A DNA stretch of 54,583 nucleotides from Chthoniobacterales bacterium. GTDB taxonomy: Bacteria; Verrucomicrobiota; Verrucomicrobiia; Chthoniobacterales; UBA10450. Positions 42,326 through 51,430 of this stretch are shown piece after piece (position 1 is the stretch's first letter; each line of letters starts with the position of its first letter). The notes under the pieces are model-generated. The model made no database searches, was not told the origin of the DNA, and was given only the letters and a program-made list of their open reading frames with translations. Position numbers and translations under genes: made by a program. The stretch lies in NCBI GenBank assembly GCA_003244145.1, contig QHBM01000151.1:1-54583 (forward strand), read 5' to 3'.

Positions 42326-43147
42326 TTACCTGCGGCTGCTGCCGCTAAAACCGTTGCCCGGGCTCGAGGCGCCAAAGCCGAGGATCGCTTCGATCCGTTG
42401 GCGAGTGGCGAACGTGTCGTCCGCCTTCCGCAGATGGGATCGATCGTGCGTGTCGGCTTCGGACAAACTTAAATCGATCGCGCGCATGATTTCGCGCTCG
42501 GGCTCCGCAAGGCCCGCCGCGGGATCGTCCGCTTGTTCCTGCAAGCGGCCGATAATTTCCACCAGCGCGTCGCCGTCATATTGCGAACCGCGAAACGCGT
42601 CGACGATGCTCTGGAAACTCAAATGAAAAGGAACGGTCGCGACATCGACGGGACCGTTATCGGCGACGTCGTCGGGTGGCGTCATGACCGGGTCCGACAT
42701 GGCCACGGAATTCCAGACGCCCGCTGGTTCGTAATAGCCGAGCTCGACCTGGTAGGACGCCCCCGCGCGCGTCACCGGCAGGCAATGACTGCCTGCGAAA
42801 GGTTCCACCGTCGCCCGAGTCTCTTCGGTTCCGTCCGACGCTTGCGCGCGCAGATAAATTTTTCGATCCACCGGCGGCCGGCCACCGAAAATTTCCGGCC
42901 AATCGAGATCCCAATAAGCGAAAAGCGTGTGCGGATCGCGCGCGATCGCAACTAGCAGCGGACGGCCATAAGAGCGGGGAAGTTCGCCGAGATCCTCGTA
43001 ATCGCGGGAGGAGCCGGATGAAGATGAGCCGCGCTCTTCCGTTGAAACCATGGGACGGTTCGACAGGACAAACGCGACGCCGCCACTGGCGTCGTCATTT
43101 TCCTGCGCGCCGTCATCCGTGAGATTCGCGAAGTCGTCTGCCGCCAT
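42326..43147 (-). CDS. DUF4912-domain protein
   Basis: A 273-residue soluble protein. The central block PRSYGRPLLVAIARDPHTLF, then AYWDLDWPEIF is the DUF4912 hallmark (Y-W-D after a strand). An acidic, Ser-rich N-terminus (QENDDASGGVAFVLSNRPMV) and a Ser/Gly-rich C-terminus (GASSPGNGFSGSSRR) flank it. DUF4912 proteins have no settled function; in some genomes they sit near glycogen or polysaccharide genes. It lies 50 bases downstream of the giant exoprotein gene on the same strand. Confidence 0.82.
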   Translation of the reverse strand: MAADDFANLTDDGAQENDDASGGVAFVLSNRPMVSTEERGSSSSGSSRDYEDLGELPRSYGRPLLVAIARDPHTLFAYWDLDWPEIFGGRPPVDRKIYLRAQASDGTEETRATVEPFAGSHCLPVTRAGASYQVELGYYEPAGVWNSVAMSDPVMTPPDDVADNGPVDVATVPFHLSFQSIVDAFRGSQYDGDALVEIIGRLQEQADDPAAGLAEPEREIMRAIDLSLSEADTHDRSHLRKADDTFATRQRIEAILGFGASSPGNGFSGSSRR

Positions 43148-43197
43148 GTGCCGACGATAGGCCGCGCCGCGCTACATGACAAATAATCGCGTGGACG

Positions 43198-46100
43198 TTA
43201 TTGATTGCCGAGATTGTAGATTTCCACGCTCCCGACGCCGCTGCCGGCATCAGCGCCCAGCAGAATTACCGTGTACAAACCGGGCGCGAGCGTCCTGATA
43301 ATCGCCGACTCCTTTGGATTAGTCGGAGCCAGACCACTGGCGGTTATTGCTGCCACGTCCGCGCTCGATCCCCAATCATTGTTGGCCACGATCAGCGCTC
43401 CCTGCGCGTCATGCAGCTCGATGAGAGGATCCTGCAACGGATTCGTAACTCCGCCCGTGGTGAGTGAGGGTCCGATGCCGCGCAACAAAATGCTCTGGGA
43501 CTGGTTCGTGAACGAATCGTCGCGCACGATGAGCCCGCCGATGAGTACGTTCGCTCCGGTACCGACGAGACCGCGCGTGGCGACGTTGCCGAGATCGGCA
43601 AACGACTCCGCGTCGAGATCGTAAACTTCGATCAGTCCGATTCCTTGCGCGCCACTCGCGGCACTCAGGACCGCAGTGAAATTGCTGCGCGGCGCCGCGC
43701 CGGCCAGATTTACGATCACGGCTGCTTCATTATTATTGGTCGGCGCCAAACCGGTCGCGGTGATCTCCGCCTGTTGCCCTGTCCGCCAATTGTCGTTAGC
43801 CGCGATCTGGACTCCGTTTGAAAACACTTTCAGAATTGGATCCTGTAAAGTCCCGGCGAGCGGCGTGCCATTAACGCTGATCGAAGGACCGAGCGCGCGA
43901 ACCAAAATTTTCTTTGTCTGCGGATTTCGTTTGATGAAGCCGGCGATGGCATCATTCTGCCCGCCCTGGACGTTGACGCGTGTGGAAAGGTTGGCGAGGC
44001 GACGTCTTGGCGGTGTCGGAACCGGCGTTGCGCCCGCCGCCACGAACGGCGGCGGATAGGGGGTCGGCGCGGGACTCGGGGCCAGAGCGGCGCCCGCCGA
44101 ATCGTGCACAACAAACTGTGTGCCGCCTCGCGCGATATCGCGGCGTCCATTACGCGAGCCCTGTCCGCTCACCGGCGGAACGACTTCGATCGTGTACGAC
44201 CGCGCGCGCAGACCAGCGAGGACGGTGCCATCCGTGATCAAGGGATGATGCGCGGCAGCGAGCACCGCATTTAATTTCGCCACGCTTACCTGGACAGAAA
44301 CCGTGTTGTCGGCCTGATTGAAAGAGCCCGCATCGGCATCGCCCACCTTCGTGTAAAGCAACTTGCCGTCGCTCGCGCGCACGAACGTGCCGTAGCTGTA
44401 GGTCTGCACGCCGTTCACGTCGGTATCCGCTTCGAGATAAAATTGGTCGCCGTGATCCGACGCCGCGAAAGAATAAGTGCCGGTCGGGCTCATGATATTG
44501 TGCGGCGCGTTCGCCACGAAACTCATCTGCCATGTCGTCTGGCCGGGGATCGTGCTGAGATCCGAAACTTTGATCGTGGCCGCAATCGCGAGGGTGCTTC
44601 CCGTGCCCGAGGTGTTGTATTGCGCAGTCAACACATCGGAAGGATCAGCCGCATGGATCCGCGGGATCGAAGATTCCTGGAGATCCTGCGCGTAGTCGGT
44701 GACCTGTTCGCCATTCAATCCCGGAACACGAGGCGGCATCACTTCACTTGAATCCACTCCGGCCGTTCCCGGCGGGATGACGAGCGCATTCCCTTCCGCG
44801 ACTGGAGGCAAATTTCCGCCTTTGATGCTGGGGCCGCTGATCTGCCGGGCGACGTAGGTGTGTCCATCGTAATCATTATGATCGTCCGTGTAGGCAATGA
44901 CGGCGGCGCCCTGCGGATCGAACGAGACCTGGAAGTAATCGATCAGGTTTCGATTGGCCGCGCCGGTGAGACCGCCTTCGGAAATATTCGAGGCATGAAT
45001 GACGTGCTCGGGTTCGGTCACATCGGCAATGCGAAAGGTCGGGCTGCTCGACGAAGCATTAAAAGATTGCGCGTAGTAAACTTTCCACTCGGCGGTGTCG
45101 TCATTGGCCCCCGGCGTTCCGTACCAGACAACGCCAACTGATCCCGGTGTCGGACCGGTTTCCATCCACGGGAAAACATTCGTCGCAGAGATCCCGTTTG
45201 GATTGACACGAACCGGATCGCTCCAGGTCGCGCCTTGGTCGAGCGAATGTTTGAGCAGGATCTCGTGATCGTTTGAATAGCAGACGTAAACGGTGCCGTT
45301 GATCGTTCCGTCATCGGCGACTTTCGTCACAAAGAATAAGTGCGCGACGCCGTTCGGATCGGTCGCCGCTTGCCGGACGGTGTAACTAGTCGGTGGTAAT
45401 CCCGCGCCCGCCGGGATTCCCACGGCCACGGTGCCTTGGCTCGTCCCGGCGTACACGACTCCGGTCGCCTGATGGACATCGATTGGACCAACCTGCGTGG
45501 TGGTGCCCGCGGTTACCGCCGGGCCGAAAGTCTTGCCGCCGTCATCCGAGCGCTGAACTTGTGTCACCGCGGGTTGGAGCGTGCGATACCACATGTAAAC
45601 CGTCGTGTTTCCGAGAAACTCTTCCCACTCGCGATCATCCACGATGATGCCGCCCGTGCCATTGCCGGCCGGATTTTTTTGAAACGAGACCGCGCGATCG
45701 GTCGAGATACCGGTCGAGATATTCGCCGCGATCAGGCTGCTGAAGGCGACTGTGGGCACCGATTGTCCCGGCGGCATGCTGAATGGCACCGCCAAATCGA
45801 TATCGCCGCCGCCATCACCACCCAGCTCCGCCTCACTGGCCGCGGGGCTGAACGCGTCGGGTTGCCCGCGGTAGATCGGCACCCGCATATTCGGATCGAA
45901 GGAGGGACTGGTCGGATCCAAATCAAAACGCCAGATGTCCACGCCCGCGGGAAAACCGCGGATCGCGCCGACGTAGGCGTTGCCGACGAAATCGGTCCGA
46001 TTACTCGGCTCGCCATCTCTCGCTGTGACCGGCGCTTTGACTGGCACGTTGTTGCTAAAGGTAATCCCGCCGCTGATGTAAGTGGCGGAGCGAATCGGTG

Positions 46101-46623
46101 TAGGCGACGCCGTCGCGGCGCTCGTGAGGGTGGCGGTGCCGTGATACTGATCGCTCGGCGTGACGGTAGAATAAACGACGTGCACCACGTAGTCGCCCGC
46201 GCCCGACGTGGCCGGGTTGATTACGACCTGTTCGCTCGTTCCCGGGACCCCTCCGTTGGCCGCCGGGAAAACGACTTTGCCGTTAACGGCGTCCTTGTGC
46301 ACGTAAAGATCGTAATCACTCGTGGGGAGAAAAGTGATTTTGACGTTGAGCTGTTTACCGGCGTAATCGGAAGCGACGCCGGTAAGGTGAATAGTGAAGA
46401 CATCGCAATTGATTCCATCCTGACACCCGGTCTCGCCCGTGCCCGACGGCGCTCCCACCGCGGTGCCATCAAACTGAAGCGGCGTGGTGCTTCCGGGATT
46501 GAGCGTTCCTTCTGTTGGATTGGCCGCGAAGGCGGAGAACAAAAAGGCGAAACCAAAGCTCAGCGTCATCAAGCTCGATCGGAGCCAGAGGCGAGATGTT
46601 GTAGTCGGCGATATTCTTTTCAT
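43198..46623 (-). CDS. Giant secreted BNR-type protein with two C-terminal modules (paralogue 1)
   Basis: A 1141-residue exported protein. Signal: SSLMTLSFGFAFLFSAFAAN. An N-terminal PPC-like domain (KITFLPTSDYDLYVHKDAVN, GDYVVHVVY) is followed by a BNR/sialidase-like propeller (VQRSDDGGKTFGPAV, HSLDQGATWSDPV), a beta domain with ASDHGDQFYLEADTDVNGVQ, a Pro-rich linker (PSPAPTPYPPPF) and two tandem copies of the NISTR/GPSL/VEVYDL module (about the last 240 residues). The ATG at 46623 (MKRISPTTTS) has AAAGG 5 bases ahead and is preferred over ATG 46641. It shares architecture with the gene at 46899-50534 and is preceded by the same 79-base element. Likely a cell-surface or matrix protein; no catalytic residues were assigned. 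Confidence 0.86.
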   Translation of the reverse strand: MKRISPTTTSRLWLRSSLMTLSFGFAFLFSAFAANPTEGTLNPGSTTPLQFDGTAVGAPSGTGETGCQDGINCDVFTIHLTGVASDYAGKQLNVKITFLPTSDYDLYVHKDAVNGKVVFPAANGGVPGTSEQVVINPATSGAGDYVVHVVYSTVTPSDQYHGTATLTSAATASPTPIRSATYISGGITFSNNVPVKAPVTARDGEPSNRTDFVGNAYVGAIRGFPAGVDIWRFDLDPTSPSFDPNMRVPIYRGQPDAFSPAASEAELGGDGGGDIDLAVPFSMPPGQSVPTVAFSSLIAANISTGISTDRAVSFQKNPAGNGTGGIIVDDREWEEFLGNTTVYMWYRTLQPAVTQVQRSDDGGKTFGPAVTAGTTTQVGPIDVHQATGVVYAGTSQGTVAVGIPAGAGLPPTSYTVRQAATDPNGVAHLFFVTKVADDGTINGTVYVCYSNDHEILLKHSLDQGATWSDPVRVNPNGISATNVFPWMETGPTPGSVGVVWYGTPGANDDTAEWKVYYAQSFNASSSSPTFRIADVTEPEHVIHASNISEGGLTGAANRNLIDYFQVSFDPQGAAVIAYTDDHNDYDGHTYVARQISGPSIKGGNLPPVAEGNALVIPPGTAGVDSSEVMPPRVPGLNGEQVTDYAQDLQESSIPRIHAADPSDVLTAQYNTSGTGSTLAIAATIKVSDLSTIPGQTTWQMSFVANAPHNIMSPTGTYSFAASDHGDQFYLEADTDVNGVQTYSYGTFVRASDGKLLYTKVGDADAGSFNQADNTVSVQVSVAKLNAVLAAAHHPLITDGTVLAGLRARSYTIEVVPPVSGQGSRNGRRDIARGGTQFVVHDSAGAALAPSPAPTPYPPPFVAAGATPVPTPPRRRLANLSTRVNVQGGQNDAIAGFIKRNPQTKKILVRALGPSISVNGTPLAGTLQDPILKVFSNGVQIAANDNWRTGQQAEITATGLAPTNNNEAAVIVNLAGAAPRSNFTAVLSAASGAQGIGLIEVYDLDAESFADLGNVATRGLVGTGANVLIGGLIVRDDSFTNQSQSILLRGIGPSLTTGGVTNPLQDPLIELHDAQGALIVANNDWGSSADVAAITASGLAPTNPKESAIIRTLAPGLYTVILLGADAGSGVGSVEIYNLGNQ

Positions 46624-46706
46624 GCGGGCCTTTCTATTCATCGATGGAATCCGTGATGTAGTTTTGCTTTTTCGTCGTCGGGTTGGTTAAAAAAATTCGC
46701 GGTGAA

Positions 46707-46785
46707 TGTTATTGGGGCCGGTCCGGCGCGAGGGGCGCCGACTTGTGGCTATCACTAGTTCGCGGCCAAAACGCCATCCGGTTCT
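46707..46785 (-). promoter_or_regulatory. Conserved 79-nt leader element, copy B
   Basis: Non-coding block 84-162 bases upstream of the chosen start of paralogue 1. Aligned with the copy at 50611-50689, the 3' part of the plus strand is nearly unchanged; in coding-strand direction it contains CCGGATGGCGTTTTGGCC, then a TAG...AGCCACA segment, then a GC-rich hairpin (GTCGGCG ... CGCCGGAC). In a 61-base core 51 bases match between copies. See the finding for details. It could be a protein-binding operator, a structured leader RNA or a repeat. Confidence 0.65.
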
Positions 46786-46845
46786 AACGTAATCTTGTTT
46801 TTGAAAATGAAATTCAGCAGCCGCGAACAGGGCGAGGCCAGAGCA

Positions 46846-46897
46846 TCGACTCCGACCGTGGCCACGCCGTGACAGGGTGACTACCCCAGGGAGTCGA
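46846..46897. terminator. Long inverted repeat after the giant exoprotein stop
   Basis: TCGACTCC at 46846-46853 and its exact complement GGAGTCGA at 46890-46897 flank 36 bases, with the inner part GC-rich and able to fold further. It sits immediately after the TAA of paralogue 2 (46899-46901). No T-run follows in the direction of transcription, so it may be a 3' mRNA hairpin, a terminator of Rho type or a processing signal. Confidence 0.45.
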
Positions 46898-46898
46898 A

Positions 46899-49800
46899 TT
46901 AATTATCGAGTTTGAACACCTCGGCTAATCCGATCCCAGTCGTCGCGCGATTTACGCCGCGAACTATCGTGGTGTAATTGCCAGCCGAAAGCGTCATGAG
47001 GATCGCCGCTTCGCGATCATCCTTGGGCGCGAGGCCGGTGGCTTGAATCTCGGCGGCGTTTGGCGCTGTTCTCCAGTCGTCGTTACCCATCAACAAGGCG
47101 CCATTTCCATCGTGCAGTTCGAGAGTTGGATCGTTCAACGCCCCGGGAATACTGGATTGCAGCGACGGACCGAGGCCGGTGCAAAGCACGCGTTTGGGCG
47201 TTACCCCTCCGAGGATGACACCGGCGAACAATACATTATCATCAGTCTGCACGTCGGCACGGACCGAAAGATTTCCAAGCTCGTTCGAACTCCCAGAGTT
47301 CAAATCGTAAATTTCCACCAGCCCGATGCCCGTGCCGCTCGCGCCATAAATAATCCCCGTGTAATTGCCCGCGGGGAGTGTGGCGACGATCGCCGCTTCG
47401 CGATTATCCTTGGGCGCCAGACCGCTCTGCTGGATTTCTGCTTCTTGAGAGCTGCGCCAATTGTCGTTGGTGATTACTCCCCCTTTGCTGTCGTGCAGCT
47501 CGAGCACCGGATCTTGCAAGGTGCCTGGCACGGGCTGTCCGCCCACTGAGATCGATGGCCCGAGAGCGCGGACAATCACACGCTTGAATCCAGAACCCGT
47601 TACAATGAATCCCCCAATGCCCACCTTTGGGCCGCTTTGGGCAAAGACACGGCCGGAAATATTTAGTAACTGCACGTTCGTGGGCGTCGCCGTGGGCGTA
47701 GCCGTGGGAGTCGGCGTCGGGGTGGCCGTCGGAGTTGCAGAGGGAGTCGCCGTGGGAGTGGCTGACGGGGTCGCGGTTGGAGTGGGTGATGGTGGTGGCA
47801 CCGCTGGCTCTGGGCCCACGAGCGCGTAGACAGCTGCGTTTGCCGTCGCATCGTTTGCGTTCGCGTTAGCGGTCGTATCGATGGCGTTCGTCGTTCGGAT
47901 CTGATCCGTTACCGTCGCGTAAGTGCGCGCCGTAAGAGCCCCAAGCAGGTCGTCGACGTGAGGATTGCCGACTTTATCCTTGGACACCACGATTGTGATC
48001 AGGCCGCTCGGCGTAAATCCGCCAAAATCAGGCGAGCCGACTCTGGTTGTCGTTTGCACGCCGAGGACCAAACCAACCGTGGCCGTCGCGACCGTGCCGT
48101 AATCGAAAGTAAGATTGCCCGAGGCGTCGTTCGTCATGCCGAGATAGAACTGGCTCCCGGGAGAGTTCGGAGAGTTCCAAATAATTCTCCACATGCGCGA
48201 GTTCGGTATCGTCGTCAGGTCCGCTACTTTGAGATTGAACACGAGTTTGCCAGCGTTCGCTCCGGAGCCGGGCTCCGCGATCGCGAGCGATTGGAGGTCG
48301 AGATCCGCGTTCGCCGGAGCGCCGGTTTGATCGCCGGTCGGATCGGCCGCGACGATGAAGCCGCCCGTGGAGTAAGAGCTGCCGGTGAATCGCGCAGATA
48401 TTTCGTTATCCCCGCAGGACGTTCCCTGGCCGTTACTCGCCGTGACTTTGTAGAAATAAGTCACCGCGGGATCCGTTGCCGTGTTATCGACGTAAGTTAA
48501 CTGCGTGCCCGCAACGGTCGCGAGCGGCACCTCCGCGCCTGCGGACGTGCCGCGCAGAATGTTATAGGCGTTGACGGTGGAACCGCCGTTATCCGCTTCG
48601 GACCACGATAGGCCGACCACGCCAATGTTGCGCTTCGCGCTAAGCGACGGTGTGCCGGGCGCTGTTCCCGTCTGAGCATCGGGTGGATCTTTTAGAGCGA
48701 GAAGTCGCCTGCCGCCGGACTGACGGGCAATCGCTGCTAATGCTGTGTAGGCGTTACCTGTAGCGGTAGCCGGCGCCTGCGCGCACTCTCCGCCGGTACA
48801 CCCATCCGCGTAGCCGACCACGATGCGCCCAACCTGGTCCATTTGCACGTCCATAAAGTCGAGCAGATTCCGGCAAATATTCGCTCCGCCCCCGAGCCAG
48901 ATGCAGCCGCGTTGCACCGCATTGTTCGGGGTCGCGTCCACTGTCGCCCAGGTCGCCCCACCGTCATAGGTCGTCGCCACATATAGGTGCCAAGTGCCGG
49001 CGAATTTTGGGCCTTGCAAACCACCGGCCGTCGGTGTTCCCAGGAAAGCAAATGCGGCGCGATCGTCGTCCCCGGCGATCACGGCCGGAAAGACGACGTT
49101 ATTGATCCCCAATGCCGCACCCACATCGAGCGGTTGAGTCCAAGTCACCCCTTTGTCCGTCGACGTGGTGATCACAGCTTTCGTGTCACCGTCGGCATAC
49201 CCAAAATAAACCCGCCCGCCACTTCCTGTGCCGAGCGAAGGGTCGCTTCCGGAAGAAGTGCTTGCGGGCACTTTGCGAATGTTCCAGGTCAACCCATTAT
49301 CTTCCGAGACGACTACCCCTTGCTGCGTCCCGCATCCTTTATTCGGCACATACACGGTCCCATCCGGGGCAACCTTCACGTGACCGTGCAGCCCGCCACA
49401 CTCAGAGGAATAAATGACCGTGGATGCGCCGTAGTTGATGCCCCCGTCGTCGCTTCGCGCGCAACTCGCATCCACGAGCGCTTGCGAGCAATAATACACC
49501 GCGTTCGGATATGGCCTTAAGATGAGGTTAAGGGGCGGTGCAAAAGGCCCGCCTCCAACAGTCTGGTGATCCACCCCCGAACCAATGCCGGAGCCTTTGC
49601 TCGGCGTCCAAACATCGCCGTCGTTTCCCGGCGGTGCGGTATCGGTGACGGATGATTCGCCCGCGATCACGTTCCCCGCGAACGTCAGCAGATGCACAAT
49701 CGTGCGGCCAGTCGCTCGGTCGCTCCAAAGGATCGGATCAAAATCCTCTTGCGAGGTCGGCGCGGGCTTATTTTCCCACAGCGCTTTCGCACACCCGTTG

Positions 49801-50534
49801 AACGTCACCCGCAGCGTCTGCACATCCGCTTGGAACAACGCGCGGCCTTCCGGGTGGCCCGGGATTTCTTGTCCAAAGCCGATGGAAGGCTCGCCCGAAG
49901 CGCGCCCCAGCGTGCCCGGACCGGCCGCGGGCGGGTTATAATTTTCGAATCGCGGCGGAAACCCCGAGATCGGCGACGGCGCGGGAATCGGAGGATTACC
50001 AGCCGATACAACCGTGGCCACTCCATTATATTGATCACCCGGGTTCGGCGCGAAATAGACCACGTGGACAACGAAATCACCCGTCCCGATGTTGGAGCTG
50101 GCCGGGTTCATGTCCACCTGCTCCTGCGTCGTGCCACCTGCCCCGGATGATGCGACGATCGGGCCCTTAACTGTCCCCTTGTGAATGTACATGTCATAGT
50201 CTGTGGAAGGAAGCGTCCAGTTGATCTGAACATGGACTTGTTTGCCGGCGGCAATCCAATCGGCCGGCGTCCCCGAGATAGTCAGCTTATAGGCGTCGCA
50301 ATTCGACTCCGGATCTGTGCAATCACCCTCGCCTCCCGCCGCCGGCGGAACGCCCGTTCCAGTCCCAGCCCAAGCCACATTTGGACCGTTGGGCGACACC
50401 GTCCCCGAAGGCGGTGCGGCCGCAAAGGCGAGAAATCCAAGTAATCCAGAAAGCGTGACGAAACTGGAGGCCAAGGCCAGACGAAGGATTGAGAGGCCGG
50501 ATTGATTTGACGAAATTTTTTTCAAAACGGGCAT
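46899..50534 (-). CDS. Giant secreted BNR-type protein with two C-terminal modules (paralogue 2)
   Basis: A 1211-residue exported protein. Signal: LRLALASSFVTLSGLLGFLA. PPC-like domain (VQINWTLPSTDYDMYIHKGT, GDFVVHVVYF), BNR-like blades (CARSDDGGINYGAST, VVSEDNGLTWNIRKV, ITTSTDKGVTWTQPL, ATTYDGGATWATVD), a fibronectin-III-like domain (VGLSWSEADNGGSTVNAYNI), the VADPTGDQTG... beta domain, a (TPTA)-type linker and two NISTR/GPSL modules. TTG 50525 (KKISSNQSG, matching KRISPTTTS of the paralogue, AAAGG about 10 bases ahead) is a credible alternative to ATG 50534. Two such genes side by side suggest a duplication of a surface/adhesion protein. The linker is encoded by a DNA tandem repeat. Confidence 0.86.
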   Translation of the reverse strand: MPVLKKISSNQSGLSILRLALASSFVTLSGLLGFLAFAAAPPSGTVSPNGPNVAWAGTGTGVPPAAGGEGDCTDPESNCDAYKLTISGTPADWIAAGKQVHVQINWTLPSTDYDMYIHKGTVKGPIVASSGAGGTTQEQVDMNPASSNIGTGDFVVHVVYFAPNPGDQYNGVATVVSAGNPPIPAPSPISGFPPRFENYNPPAAGPGTLGRASGEPSIGFGQEIPGHPEGRALFQADVQTLRVTFNGCAKALWENKPAPTSQEDFDPILWSDRATGRTIVHLLTFAGNVIAGESSVTDTAPPGNDGDVWTPSKGSGIGSGVDHQTVGGGPFAPPLNLILRPYPNAVYYCSQALVDASCARSDDGGINYGASTVIYSSECGGLHGHVKVAPDGTVYVPNKGCGTQQGVVVSEDNGLTWNIRKVPASTSSGSDPSLGTGSGGRVYFGYADGDTKAVITTSTDKGVTWTQPLDVGAALGINNVVFPAVIAGDDDRAAFAFLGTPTAGGLQGPKFAGTWHLYVATTYDGGATWATVDATPNNAVQRGCIWLGGGANICRNLLDFMDVQMDQVGRIVVGYADGCTGGECAQAPATATGNAYTALAAIARQSGGRRLLALKDPPDAQTGTAPGTPSLSAKRNIGVVGLSWSEADNGGSTVNAYNILRGTSAGAEVPLATVAGTQLTYVDNTATDPAVTYFYKVTASNGQGTSCGDNEISARFTGSSYSTGGFIVAADPTGDQTGAPANADLDLQSLAIAEPGSGANAGKLVFNLKVADLTTIPNSRMWRIIWNSPNSPGSQFYLGMTNDASGNLTFDYGTVATATVGLVLGVQTTTRVGSPDFGGFTPSGLITIVVSKDKVGNPHVDDLLGALTARTYATVTDQIRTTNAIDTTANANANDATANAAVYALVGPEPAVPPPSPTPTATPSATPTATPSATPTATPTPTPTATPTATPTNVQLLNISGRVFAQSGPKVGIGGFIVTGSGFKRVIVRALGPSISVGGQPVPGTLQDPVLELHDSKGGVITNDNWRSSQEAEIQQSGLAPKDNREAAIVATLPAGNYTGIIYGASGTGIGLVEIYDLNSGSSNELGNLSVRADVQTDDNVLFAGVILGGVTPKRVLCTGLGPSLQSSIPGALNDPTLELHDGNGALLMGNDDWRTAPNAAEIQATGLAPKDDREAAILMTLSAGNYTTIVRGVNRATTGIGLAEVFKLDN
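47683..47800 (-). repeat. Tandem repeat encoding a Thr-Pro-Ala linker
   Basis: A run of near-identical 6- to 18-base units (plus-strand GTCGCCGTGGGCGTAGCC-like) encodes PTPTATPSATPTATPSATPT and its continuation, a flexible Pro/Thr linker joining the main body of paralogue 2 to its two C-terminal modules. Such repeats are prone to slippage, so linker length may vary between strains. Confidence 0.75.
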
Positions 50535-50848
50535 TCCTTTATCGGATGGTTTTGGGGCGCGACCGCCGAAAAGCGGCGACGACGATTCGCACGACGAGAA
50601 TTTCTGTGTGTGGTCATTCGGACCTGTCGGCGCGAAGCACGACGACGTGTGGCTACTCCTAATTCGTGGCCAAAACGCCATCCGGTTCTGCAAAAATGGC
50701 AGATTTCCAAATTCTGGGAGGAATATGTTCGTTCGCGGAGGAAGTCGCCCCGGCAAAAAGCACTGGTGCGGGATAGCCTAAAGCAGCCAGACCACGAATT
50801 TAGTCGCGCTGACGACCTGCGAAGCTAGGTAAGCAAGCCTTGGCGCTC
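50535..50848. other. 314-base intergenic region upstream of the giant exoprotein
   Basis: No coding frame with protein character. It holds copy A of the conserved leader element (50611-50689), an AAAGGA site adjacent to the ATG at 50534, and about 160 bases of unassigned sequence further upstream, where the promoter probably lies. No convincing -35/-10 pair was identified by eye. Confidence 0.6.
50611..50689 (-). promoter_or_regulatory. Conserved 79-nt leader element, copy A
   Basis: The partner of the element at 46707-46785, 77-155 bases upstream of ATG 50534 of paralogue 2. On the coding strand it contains CCGGATGGCGTTTTGGCC, then TTAGGAGTAGCCACAC, then a hairpin GTCGTCG ... CGCCGAC. The hairpin bases differ from copy B while pairing is mostly kept, which favours an RNA structure. 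A longer reading frame runs through it but has no protein-like character. Confidence 0.65.
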
Positions 50849-51331
50849 TTACTGCCCGGAACCGACGTATTCCGCCGAATAGCTATCGATCTTTGCTGTG
50901 TCGCCTACATGCGGCGGCTTCTCGACGTCGTAAGCGGTATTGCTCGCCACTCTTTGCGTTTGGGTGTCCCAGACCATCACCGTCTTTTTCGCGTTGGGCG
51001 AAGTCTTCTGGCCCTTCTCAGTGTCCACCGCGATGTAGCGCACCTTTTTCGCTTTCATGCTCGCCCTCCGCTTGGGCGACATGTGTGCGTAAGACTGGCG
51101 CGCCCGCATCTCCGCAACTTCCCGCTGCCGTTCCGATGCTTCGTATTTCGCAATAAAGTAGATCGCGACCGCGACCGCGGCGGCAGTAACGATGGTCCGC
51201 GCTGCATCATTATGACCAAAGGGCAGGCTCGGGACATACGGAAATTGAGCGCGGGCAGTGCCGACAGAGGCACTCGCCAGGAGCGCGCCGACAATTACCA
51301 AACAAGTCATTTTCAAAAAGCGTGGATTCAT
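50849..51331 (-). CDS. Secreted or membrane-anchored hypothetical protein
   Basis: A 160-residue protein. Signal peptide MTCLVIVGALLASASVGTARA at the N-terminus, a second hydrophobic helix (AARTIVTAAAVAVAIYFIAK), then a basic helical region (ASERQREVAEMRARQSYAHM, SPKRRASMKAKKVRYIAVDT) and a C-terminal beta part with TVMVWDTQTQRVASNTAYDV. Family not recognised. The pattern KxxTVMVWDTQTxxVxxNxxYD suggests a small envelope protein. It lies upstream of the giant exoprotein gene and is divergent from the DUF4062 gene with 99 bases between starts. Confidence 0.68.
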   Translation of the reverse strand: MNPRFLKMTCLVIVGALLASASVGTARAQFPYVPSLPFGHNDAARTIVTAAAVAVAIYFIAKYEASERQREVAEMRARQSYAHMSPKRRASMKAKKVRYIAVDTEKGQKTSPNAKKTVMVWDTQTQRVASNTAYDVEKPPHVGDTAKIDSYSAEYVGSGQ

Positions 51332-51430
51332 CGTGAATGGTTGTAGTCGGTGCCTCTTCGCCTGACAAGAAAATACGAGCGCCAGAGAAACCTTGCCAGA
51401 CCGTCGTGAACTTGGTAGGCGCTTCTCCCC

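Noticed and set aside
45436-46656. 406-codon plus-strand frame opposite paralogue 1
   Set aside because: Arg-rich shadow without domains; the coding strand carries signal peptide and repeats.
47683-47800. Short direct repeats considered as a CRISPR-like array
   Set aside because: Units are only 6-18 bases, without unique spacers, and they encode an in-frame Thr-Pro linker.
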